DNA of 64,000 nucleotides from UBA4722 sp041690995. Lineage in GTDB: Bacteria; Pseudomonadota; Gammaproteobacteria; DSM-16500. Each line of letters opens with the position of its first letter. Position 1 is the first letter of the stretch. A program made the position numbers and the translations under genes. Shown in pieces: positions 18,674 to 26,579 of this stretch. The notes under the pieces are model-generated. The model was not told the origin of the DNA and searched no databases. It worked only from the letters and a program-made list of their open reading frames with translations. The stretch lies in the NCBI GenBank assembly GCA_041690995.1, contig JBEPVM010000001.1:78158-142157 (forward strand). Reading direction: 5' to 3'.

Positions 18674-20563
18674 ATGAATATGAAACTGGCTTTTTGTCTA
18701 TTTAAGTATTTCCCCTTTGGCGGATTGCAACGTGATTTCTTGCGTATCGCCAAAGAAGCTGTGCGCCGTGGGCATCAGGTCGATGTGTTTACAATGGTGT
18801 GGGAGGGGGAGTTAGAACCTACTCTTTCAATTCATATTATTCCTGTTAAAAAATCACAAAATCACCAGCGTGCTCAAGAATTTTTTGCAAAAATTCAGCC
18901 TCGGTTAGCTGAATATGATTTAGTGGTTGGCTTTAATAAAATGCCTGGTCTTGATGTCTATTATGCGGCAGATATTTGCTATCAAGCAAAGGCTAAACGA
19001 CAGCGTGGCGCCTGGTATCAGTTAACACCGCGTTATCGTCATTTAATTGATTATGAGAAGTCTGTATTTTCTGTGGATACTAATACTAATACTAAGATTT
19101 TATTACTGTCGCACAAACAACAAAAAGAATTTGTTTGCTTTTATAAAACACCGGGCACGCGTTTTGAATTATTACCGCCAGGTATCGCGAAAGATCGTAT
19201 CGCGCCTCGCAATGCGTTGGATATTCGCCATGCTGTACGACAAATATGTGGAATCCAGGAACAAGAATTTTTATTATTATTGGTGGGTTCTGGATTTAAA
19301 ACGAAGGGGTTGGATCGTGTTTTATTGGGGTATGCTGGGTTACCTAATGAATTAAAAAATAAATCGTATCTCTATATCGTAGGGCAAGATAATTCTTACT
19401 TTTTTGAAAAACAAGCAAAAAAATTAAATATTTCATCGCGCATCAAATTTCTTGGCGGGCGTAATGATGTCGCTGATTTGTTATTGGCGGCTGATGTATT
19501 AGTACATCCTGCCTATAATGAAAATACAGGCACGGTGTTATTAGAAGCGCTCGCCTCCGGATTGCCTGTTTTAACAACGGATGTCTGTGGTTATGCGCAT
19601 TTTATCAAAGACGCTGAAGCGGGTATAGTGCTCTCTTCTCCTTTTCAGCAAAGAGAATTTAATCAAAGTCTAGTAGAAATGCTATCTCATCAAAAACGTA
19701 TTGAGTGGCAGGAAAAAGCGTTGGCATTTTCTAGGCAAGCGGATATTTATAGTTTGCCTGAACGAGCGGTGGATGTGATTGAAAATAGTCAACGCCAGAA
19801 AAAATATAGTTTTGAAGAAATGATGATGCTCAAAGGGGAAGTCTATCGTGCGTTGGAAGGACGCTCCACACAGCGTATTGTATTAGACAATCAAGTGTAT
19901 TTTATTAAGCAACATCGTGGTGTCGGTTGGAAGGAAATTTTTAAGAATATTTTTCAATTAAAAATACCTGTTATTAGCGCTAAAAATGAATGGCTGGCAT
20001 TACGACGATTACAGGAATTAAATATTGCATCTCCCAAAATCATCAGTTATGGTTGTCGCGGCATTAACCCTGCGATACGAAAATCTTATATTGTGATGGA
20101 AGCGTTAAAAAATCATATTAGTTTAGAAGAGTTAAGTAAAAAATGGCAAAATTGTCCGCCTTCTTTTATAACGAAAAAAAATCTTATTGAAGCGGTAGCG
20201 CACATTGCCCGAACCTTACATGAAAATGGAGTTAACCATCGGGATTTTTATATTTGCCATTTTTTGTTAGAGGTAAGTTTATTAGAGGTAGAGCCAATAT
20301 CGCGGAATCCTAAACTTTATTTAATTGATTTACATCGAGCGTGTGTACGAAAAAAAATACCTGTACGGTGGATCATTAAAGATCTTGCAGGGCTGTATTT
20401 TTCAGTTAAAAACATTGGATTGACTCAACGCGATTTTTTGCGATTTATTAGAATATATCATAATAAAACATATCATAATAAAAATAGCTTTCGAGAAGAA
20501 TTTGAATTTTGGAAAAAGGTGGTTCAACGTGGTGAAAAATTATATAAAAAAATCGCGGCATAG
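18674..20563 (+). CDS. LPS core glucosyltransferase I / heptose I kinase fusion (WaaG-WaaP)
   Basis: A 629-residue two-enzyme fusion. Residues 1 to about 375 are a GT-B glycosyltransferase of the WaaG type (FCLFKYFPFGGLQRDF at the start, GFNKMPGLDVYYAAD, and the nucleotide-binding HPAYNENTGTVLLEAL). From about 385 to the end the protein is a WaaP-type kinase that phosphorylates heptose I, with catalytic NHRDFYICHF (Asp524) and IDLHRA (Asp552). In E. coli these are separate neighbouring genes; here no stop or start separates them. A TATAAT at 18637-18642 may be its -10 element. The start could also be the ATG at 18680. Both active sites look intact. Confidence 0.88.
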   Translation: MNMKLAFCLFKYFPFGGLQRDFLRIAKEAVRRGHQVDVFTMVWEGELEPTLSIHIIPVKKSQNHQRAQEFFAKIQPRLAEYDLVVGFNKMPGLDVYYAADICYQAKAKRQRGAWYQLTPRYRHLIDYEKSVFSVDTNTNTKILLLSHKQQKEFVCFYKTPGTRFELLPPGIAKDRIAPRNALDIRHAVRQICGIQEQEFLLLLVGSGFKTKGLDRVLLGYAGLPNELKNKSYLYIVGQDNSYFFEKQAKKLNISSRIKFLGGRNDVADLLLAADVLVHPAYNENTGTVLLEALASGLPVLTTDVCGYAHFIKDAEAGIVLSSPFQQREFNQSLVEMLSHQKRIEWQEKALAFSRQADIYSLPERAVDVIENSQRQKKYSFEEMMMLKGEVYRALEGRSTQRIVLDNQVYFIKQHRGVGWKEIFKNIFQLKIPVISAKNEWLALRRLQELNIASPKIISYGCRGINPAIRKSYIVMEALKNHISLEELSKKWQNCPPSFITKKNLIEAVAHIARTLHENGVNHRDFYICHFLLEVSLLEVEPISRNPKLYLIDLHRACVRKKIPVRWIIKDLAGLYFSVKNIGLTQRDFLRFIRIYHNKTYHNKNSFREEFEFWKKVVQRGEKLYKKIAA

Positions 20564-21965
20564 CAGAGATATTTCTTTATCAGAGCCTTTTGAACTGGCA
20601 TTAAAAGATAGCAAAGAAAATGTCTATTGCGATAAAATCATTCGGACTATCCCAGGAAAACGATTAGTCGTGTTTGGTAAATGGGGCAATCAAGAGATTG
20701 TCGCCAAGTTATTTTATAAAAAATGCCATTTAGAACGTGATGTTGCTGGTATTCATATTTTATTGCAGGAAAATGTCCCGACCCCACGTTTGCTTTATCA
20801 GGGAATAGGCACAATAGTGAATAAAAAAATGGAAGTTTTGTTATTTGAAAGAATTACCTGGGCGGAAAATTTGGAATTTATTTGGCAAGAAAAAAAAGAT
20901 TCGTGCGAAGCTGTGGAATTAATGAATAGGATTGTAACAGAAATAGCAACGCAGCATGTGTTAGGTATACAGCAACTGGACTTGCATTTAAAAAATTTCT
21001 TAGTGACAGAAAAAACAATTTATACATTAGATGGGGGTGGAATTAAAAAAACCCCTCCGACATTGGATAAAAAATCTAGTTTAAATAATCTCGCTTTATT
21101 TTTTTCTCAACTAGGCTTAAATACAGAATCTTTACAAAAAGAGTTATTTAAAACATATTCCAAGCTGCGTGGCTGGATTATTAAGCAAACTGATTGGGAT
21201 GTATTAAAAAAGGTAATCGCTTATCAAAACAAAAAGCGACGACAGCAATATCATAAGAAAGTTTTTCGGAATTGCACGGCTTTTGCGAGAGTCAATATAC
21301 TTAACAAAACTATTGTTTATGATCGTCATTATCAATCACCCCTATTCATGGATTTTCTGCATAACCCAGAAAAAATGTTTGCACAATCGGATGTGACATT
21401 TTTAAAAGCAGGCCGCACTTCAACTGTTGCAAAAATACGTGTCGATGAGCGGTGGCTCGTCATTAAACGGTATAATATTAAAAATCCTTGGCATTGGTTG
21501 CGACGTTGCTTGCGCAGGACCCGCGCTGCAAATTCCTGGTGGTTAGCGCATTATTTACGTTTATTTGGTATTTCAACGGCAAAACCTGTCGCTTATATTC
21601 AGAATCATTTTTTAGGATTACGCGGCACCTCTTATTTTATTATGGAATATATAGCAGGAGAAAATGTGGGTGAATTTTTTTCTACCGCTTCTGAACATGC
21701 AAAAAATACTTCAGAAATTGCCAAGCGCATTTTAGATGTGTTTTATTGTTTAGGAAAATTAAAAATCACTCATGGTGATTTGAAAATGACAAATATTTTA
21801 TTGGAAAACGAAAAGCCTGTATTAATTGATTTAGATGGCATGCGTGAGCATAAAACTCTTTTTGGCTTTAAGCGCGCATTTCAGAAAGAGATTAAACGGT
21901 TTATGAGAAATTGGGAGCAACAGCCTGGTATTTATAAGCTATTCATGAGGTTTCCATTATTTTAG
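20529..21965 (+). CDS. Tandem LPS kinase-like protein (two Kdo/InaA-type kinase domains)
   Basis: About 479 residues with two protein-kinase-like domains of the lipopolysaccharide kinase group. The first has LDLHLKNF (Asp151, Asn156), but the usual His-Gly before the Asp is replaced by Gln-Leu. The second has the canonical HGDLKMTN (His415, Asp417) and LIDLDGM (Asp434). The start is GTG at 20529 or 20532, because an AAAGGTGG site lies 6-9 bases upstream; an ATG at 20502 is also in frame. It overlaps the WaaG-WaaP gene, so the two are co-translated. It probably phosphorylates inner-core sugars; the substrate cannot be read from sequence. Confidence 0.75.
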   Translation: MVKNYIKKSRHSRDISLSEPFELALKDSKENVYCDKIIRTIPGKRLVVFGKWGNQEIVAKLFYKKCHLERDVAGIHILLQENVPTPRLLYQGIGTIVNKKMEVLLFERITWAENLEFIWQEKKDSCEAVELMNRIVTEIATQHVLGIQQLDLHLKNFLVTEKTIYTLDGGGIKKTPPTLDKKSSLNNLALFFSQLGLNTESLQKELFKTYSKLRGWIIKQTDWDVLKKVIAYQNKKRRQQYHKKVFRNCTAFARVNILNKTIVYDRHYQSPLFMDFLHNPEKMFAQSDVTFLKAGRTSTVAKIRVDERWLVIKRYNIKNPWHWLRRCLRRTRAANSWWLAHYLRLFGISTAKPVAYIQNHFLGLRGTSYFIMEYIAGENVGEFFSTASEHAKNTSEIAKRILDVFYCLGKLKITHGDLKMTNILLENEKPVLIDLDGMREHKTLFGFKRAFQKEIKRFMRNWEQQPGIYKLFMRFPLF

Positions 21966-22027
21966 TGCGCGATTATGTCATAACTTGCAAAGTGCAAACG
22001 CAAAAAAAAGATTGACTATGCGGCACT

Positions 22028-22813
22028 TTATTTTGCCTGTGGTGGTTTGAACTTGGGTGATTCACTAATCAGATGAGCGGATTTCAACTCATCCAATAAC
22101 CCTGCCCCGATCCCTCCTAAGCCTAGCAATCGTTCTTCTGCTTTTCGAGTGACATAAGGGTCTACAGAGGAATCCCCTGGCAAATCTCTGCCTTCATGGA
22201 TGCTTCCACCTCTTGCGCTGGTAGCAGAATAACTATCAATGACACCTGACGTATTGCCTTTATTAACAGATAACGCCACAGCGTTACCAAATTGAGTCAT
22301 GCCAAAAAGACTTTCAAAAACTTCTTCTAATTCTTCATTAGCTGATGGGCTATCCACAAATCTTGGGTACTCATTCGCGTCTTGTTGCTGTTGTATTTCG
22401 CGTTCTATTTTATTCGTCAAGGCATCTAGCTTTTTTTCAAGCTCTTTTTCACTCAGACGCTTTTCAGGGTTAGGCTCAAGTTTGTTGAGTTCATTCAGAA
22501 ATGTTTTAAAAAATGTTTGTGCTTCTTTGAGATTAAATTCTGCTTTGAAAAAAAGCCCGAGGTCAAATTTAAGCGTGGGATTTTTTTCCATAAGAGGCGC
22601 AGCTATTAAAGCGACTAAAAGCGTTTTCTGTTTAGCAGGGTCCGTCAGTAAGTCTTGAGGTACACCGTCTGGATACGCTTCAAGCAATGCGCCTTTTACC
22701 ATTTGGACGGCTTTTTGTTTATCTTCTGGCTTCATGATGCCTTTTTCAATTAATTTATCACAGAATTTTTCTAAGGCTTGTTCCAGACGATCTTCTACCA
22801 TTATATGTGCCAT
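22028..22813 (-). CDS. Uncharacterised acidic/charged protein, 261 residues
   Basis: I do not recognise a family. It has no signal peptide or membrane segment. The N-terminal half is predicted to be helical with a charged stretch near 110-145 (LSEKELEKKLDAL). The C-terminal half is polar, rich in Ser, Gly and Glu, and ends in Pro-rich PKFKPPQAK. AAGGAG lies 7 bases before the ATG, supporting this start. It is convergent with the LPS kinase gene and divergent from priA. Orphan soluble proteins of this type in Legionellales are sometimes secreted effectors; that is speculation here. Confidence 0.68.
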   Translation of the reverse strand: MAHIMVEDRLEQALEKFCDKLIEKGIMKPEDKQKAVQMVKGALLEAYPDGVPQDLLTDPAKQKTLLVALIAAPLMEKNPTLKFDLGLFFKAEFNLKEAQTFFKTFLNELNKLEPNPEKRLSEKELEKKLDALTNKIEREIQQQQDANEYPRFVDSPSANEELEEVFESLFGMTQFGNAVALSVNKGNTSGVIDSYSATSARGGSIHEGRDLPGDSSVDPYVTRKAEERLLGLGGIGAGLLDELKSAHLISESPKFKPPQAK

Positions 22814-22903
22814 CGCTACGCTCCTTTTTTAAACAGATAATAAATATAGTATACCAAAATGATGACTATTTTTATTGGCCTATTTGCATTACAGTAGTTT
22901 TCC

Positions 22904-24934
22904 ATGAAAGATACTCAATCTATCAAGCTATTACAAATTGCACTCGCTGTACCTTTGCGGCGTTATTTTCATTATTTACCTCCTGAAACAGGGGGTTGGG
23001 AAAAATTGCAGCCTGGAATGCGCGTGCGTGTTCCTTTTCGACGCCGGGAATTGATCGGAATTTTTGTGGGGTTTACAGATCAATCCGATGTGGCACCGTC
23101 TAAATTAAAGCCAGTTTTAGATTTAATAGATGATAGCATTTTAATCCCAGAAGATATTTTTAAGCTTTGTGGGTGGGCAAGTGAGTATTATCACTATCCG
23201 ATTGGCGAAGTTTTAATGAATGCCTTGCCAGTTTTATTACGACAAGGCAAAAACGCTACTACTGTTTTAACTACCACTCGCAAAAAAAATGTGCTTGCTG
23301 CTTGTCCATCAGAAAATACAGAGCAATCTTTACTATTAAATACAGAACAACAAACGGCTCTGAACGCTATCCAAGCTGCTGGAAATCATTTTCAAGTTTT
23401 TTTATTAGATGGGGTCACGGGTAGCGGTAAAACAGAAGTGTATTTACAGGTGATTGCGGATGTATTAAAAGCACAAAAACAGGTGTTAGTGTTAGTGCCT
23501 GAAATTGGTTTAACTCCTCAGACTATTCAACGTTTTCGTGAACGATTTTCTATATTAGTTGTTGCTCTGCATTCGGGTCTTAGTGAAAAAGAACGTTTAC
23601 AGGCGTGGAGCAGCGCGCACTCAAATGACGCCAAAATTTTAATTGGTACACGATCAGCTGTCTTTTCATCCATGCCAAATTTGGGACTTATTATTATTGA
23701 TGAAGAGCATGATCTTTCCTTCAAACAGCAAGATGGTTTTCGCTATCATGCGCGTGACGTAGCTATTATGCGTGCGCATTTTAAAAAAATTCCTATTATA
23801 TTAGGCTCGGCAACGCCCGCATTGGAAACTTTATATAAAGCGCAACAAGGAAAGTTTATTCATTTGCGTTTACCTAATCGTGCGGGTGCGGCGCAATTGC
23901 CTGAATTTTCAGTACTGGATATCCGTAATAAACCTTTAGAAGAAGGGTTGTCACAAGCGATACTTGAAGACATTCGGCAACATTTAGAACGGGGTGAGCA
24001 AGTCATGCTGTTTTTAAATCGCCGTGGATTTGCGCCTGTTTTATTATGCCGGGCCTGTGGTTGGATGGCGATTTGTAAACGATGTGATATGCGTATGACG
24101 TATCATCAACATTCAAATCGTTTGCATTGCCATCATTGTGCTTCTGACATACCCTTATTTACTCAGTGTGGGGCATGCAACAAAAAAGAATTACAAGCCG
24201 TGGGTTTAGGAACTGAGCGTTTAGAAAAAGTATTAAAGAAAAATTTTCCGAACTATTCTATTGCACGTATTGATCGTGATAGCACAAAACGTAAAGGTTC
24301 AATAGAAGCTTTATTGCAAGCGATACAATCAGGCGAGCATCGTATTTTAATTGGTACACAAATGTTAGCAAAAGGACATCATTTCCCTAACGTGACATTG
24401 GTTACAATTGTGGATGCTGATGGTGGTTTTTTTAGTAGTGATTTTCGCGCGCTTGAACGGATGGGACAATTATTATTACAGGTTGCAGGCCGGGCTGGCC
24501 GTGTTGAAAAAAAAGGGAAGGTGATTATTCAGACGCATTATCCTGATCATCCGCTATTACACCCCTTGTTTTATAATAGCTATCAACAATTTGCAGATCT
24601 CATATTGAAAGAACGTGCAGGCGCTGCATTGCCGCCGTATTCGTTTTTTGCATTATTTCGTGCGGAAGCTTATCAAGTGGAACATGCAACGCATTTTTTA
24701 CAAACAGTCAAAAAACTTTTTTATCCTGCGAATAAAGAACTGCAATTGTTAGGTCCCGTGCCTGCACCTATGCCGCGTCGAGCGGGGCGGCATCGCGTAC
24801 AACTTTTAGTGCAGGCTAATCAGCGTGCTGTATTACAAAAATTTTTAAAAAATTTATTACCAGAAATTGAAAAAATTCGTCAGAAGCAACGTGTTCGCTG
24901 GTCGTTGGATGTTGACCCGGCGGAGATGTTTTAG
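22904..24934 (+). CDS. priA: Primosomal replication-restart helicase PriA
   Basis: Superfamily 2 3'-5' helicase that reloads the replisome at stalled forks. It has the N-terminal 3'-DNA-binding domain, Walker A GVTGSGKT at 170-177 and the DEEH box at 266-269. Eight cysteines form the zinc-binding insert (CRACGW, CKRCDM, CHHC, CGAC). Helicase motifs V and VI (IGTQMLAKGHHFP and QVAGRAGR) come later. At 676 residues it is somewhat shorter than the E. coli protein of 732, with all motifs intact. It lies alone upstream of a tRNA gene. Confidence 0.95.
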   Translation: MKDTQSIKLLQIALAVPLRRYFHYLPPETGGWEKLQPGMRVRVPFRRRELIGIFVGFTDQSDVAPSKLKPVLDLIDDSILIPEDIFKLCGWASEYYHYPIGEVLMNALPVLLRQGKNATTVLTTTRKKNVLAACPSENTEQSLLLNTEQQTALNAIQAAGNHFQVFLLDGVTGSGKTEVYLQVIADVLKAQKQVLVLVPEIGLTPQTIQRFRERFSILVVALHSGLSEKERLQAWSSAHSNDAKILIGTRSAVFSSMPNLGLIIIDEEHDLSFKQQDGFRYHARDVAIMRAHFKKIPIILGSATPALETLYKAQQGKFIHLRLPNRAGAAQLPEFSVLDIRNKPLEEGLSQAILEDIRQHLERGEQVMLFLNRRGFAPVLLCRACGWMAICKRCDMRMTYHQHSNRLHCHHCASDIPLFTQCGACNKKELQAVGLGTERLEKVLKKNFPNYSIARIDRDSTKRKGSIEALLQAIQSGEHRILIGTQMLAKGHHFPNVTLVTIVDADGGFFSSDFRALERMGQLLLQVAGRAGRVEKKGKVIIQTHYPDHPLLHPLFYNSYQQFADLILKERAGAALPPYSFFALFRAEAYQVEHATHFLQTVKKLFYPANKELQLLGPVPAPMPRRAGRHRVQLLVQANQRAVLQKFLKNLLPEIEKIRQKQRVRWSLDVDPAEMF

Positions 24935-24974
24935 GAGGAATAATTGAATCCTAAACGAACATTCTCAATCTTAA

Positions 24975-25002
24975 TTGACACCCTGTTTCAATTTGCTATA
25001 CT
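24975..25002 (+). promoter_or_regulatory. Sigma-70-type promoter of tRNA-Leu
   Basis: A perfect -35 TTGACA (24975-24980) and a -10 TATACT (24997-25002) are separated by 16 bases. A GC-rich discriminator (GCCCC) follows, typical of stable-RNA promoters under stringent control. The predicted start lies just before the tRNA at 25018. Confidence 0.75.
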
Positions 25003-25017
25003 GCCCCTTCTAAAAAT

Positions 25018-25101
25018 GCCGGGATGGCGGAACTGGTAGACGCGCCGGACTCAAAATCCGGTGGTGGCAACACCGTGTCGGTTCGATTCCGACTCTCGGT
25101 A
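25018..25101 (+). tRNA. tRNA-Leu (anticodon CAA)
   Basis: An 84-base class II tRNA. The 7-bp acceptor stem (GCCGGGA with TCTCGGT, including a G-T pair at the first position) is followed by the D-arm, then an anticodon stem CCGGA/TCCGG around loop CTCAAAA, giving CAA and so reading UUG. A long variable arm (GTGGTGGCAACACC region) and T-loop GGTTCGATTCC follow. The discriminator is A. No CCA is encoded after it, so the end must be added by the Cca enzyme whose gene is at 59630. Confidence 0.93.
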
Positions 25102-25129
25102 ATTTTTATTTCAGTTTAACTTATTTTAT

Positions 25130-26335
25130 TTAATGGTTTTTTTCGCAATGAAGGTTTGTCTTTTTAGGAACGTAGGCTTTCAAGTGCTTAACAAATTCGC
25201 GTAAAGCCTTGATACCTGTTGCTTCGGCTTGTCTACACCATTCTTGCAATGCTTCTAGCAGTTCTGCTTGCGAAGCTGTGCTTTTCATCCATAAATTCTG
25301 TAATTTTAAACGAAATTGGTAAACGATATTTAACGAAGGATACCGTTCACATACCGTTTTTAATTGCTGTTGGCTTGCCGGATCAACAAGAGAAGGTTCG
25401 CGCATTAAGATTGTCTTCACGTGTCGCAATAGAGAGCGACTTGTATTACTCTCTGTACGGAGGCGTTCTTCTCGAAGCACAGGTGAAATCACTTTTTTGC
25501 TGTATTGCGCGAGCACCTGAAACCGATGCGTTAGAATAGCCTTGACTGTATCAATATCGACTGCTTTTTTATCATAAGCGAGTTGCGGTTTAGGTGGAAT
25601 CCGTTTGGGTTTGGCGAGTCCTAAACATTGTAAAAGACGAATCATCAACCAACCGAGATCTATTTCCCACCATTTAACTGAAAACTTGGCAGAAGTTCCA
25701 TACGTATGATGATTATTATGTAGCTCTTCGCCCCCAATAAATAAAGCCAGTGGCACGATATTACGTGACGCATCAAGACACTCAAAATTGCGGTACCCAA
25801 AATAATGCCCAATACCGTTAATGACACCTGCAGCAAAGAATGGAATCCAAGCCATTTGCACAGCCCATATTGTTAAACCAATTGCGCCGAATAGCAAAAG
25901 ATCAATGGCTAACATTGTGTAAATACCCCAAGTGCTGTGGGCGCTATAAACATTTCTCTCCATCCAGTCATCGGGTGTCCCTTCGCCATAGCGTTCTAGC
26001 GTTTCTGCATTGGCTTTTTCTTTGCGATACAATTCAGCGCCTTGAAGTAAAACCTGCATAATGCCTTTAGTTTGCGGGCTGTGGGGGTCTTCATGAGTTT
26101 CCACTTTTGCATGATGTTTGCGATGAATAGATGTCCAGGCTTTGGTGGTCATGCCTGTCGTTAGCCACAACCAAAAACGAAAAAAATGACTGATGATCGG
26201 GTGTAGATCAAGCGCGCGATGTGCCATGCAACGATGTAAATAAATCGTCACGCTTAAAATGGTGATTTGTGTGAGCGCAAGCGTTATAACGATATAACCC
26301 CACCAAGGTAATTGTTGTAAGAGACCATGCATCAT
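25130..26335 (-). CDS. Acyl-CoA/acyl-lipid delta-9 fatty acid desaturase
   Basis: Membrane di-iron desaturase that introduces a double bond into acyl chains. The three histidine boxes are HRCMAH (34-39 of the chosen start), HRKHH (71-75) and HNNHH. Hydrophobic pairs of helices lie at 12-32, 50-60 and 115-165. AGGAGG lies 5-8 bases upstream of two consecutive ATGs (26335 and 26332); an in-frame GTG at 26347 overlaps this site and is less likely. About 120 residues after the desaturase core are helical and charged, an extension of unknown role. The gene converges with priA and the tRNA. Confidence 0.88.
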   Translation of the reverse strand: MMHGLLQQLPWWGYIVITLALTQITILSVTIYLHRCMAHRALDLHPIISHFFRFWLWLTTGMTTKAWTSIHRKHHAKVETHEDPHSPQTKGIMQVLLQGAELYRKEKANAETLERYGEGTPDDWMERNVYSAHSTWGIYTMLAIDLLLFGAIGLTIWAVQMAWIPFFAAGVINGIGHYFGYRNFECLDASRNIVPLALFIGGEELHNNHHTYGTSAKFSVKWWEIDLGWLMIRLLQCLGLAKPKRIPPKPQLAYDKKAVDIDTVKAILTHRFQVLAQYSKKVISPVLREERLRTESNTSRSLLRHVKTILMREPSLVDPASQQQLKTVCERYPSLNIVYQFRLKLQNLWMKSTASQAELLEALQEWCRQAEATGIKALREFVKHLKAYVPKKTNLHCEKNH

Positions 26336-26579
26336 TTTTACCTCCACACTTTTTGATTTTTGAACTCTGTCTTAGCAGAATGGCGCCATGATAACACAAT
26401 TTTGTGTTTAAAAGATAAGAATAAAGTATTTCAAGATTTGAGACTTCCGCTTTTGCGATGAGATTTGTGCGAGTTAAGCTTGCTATTAACGAAGATCGCG
26501 CCTATACTACTCGGCCGAAAATACACCCAGGTTTGAGTTCAACCAGTTGTTTTTTAATTTATTTTAAAGTAGGTGTTTT

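Noticed and set aside
26549..26568. TTTTTAATTTATTTTAAAG before the 685-residue gene, resembling a PmrA box
   Set aside because: The half-sites are spaced by 10 rather than 11 bases and lack the leading C; ordinary AT-rich sequence explains it.
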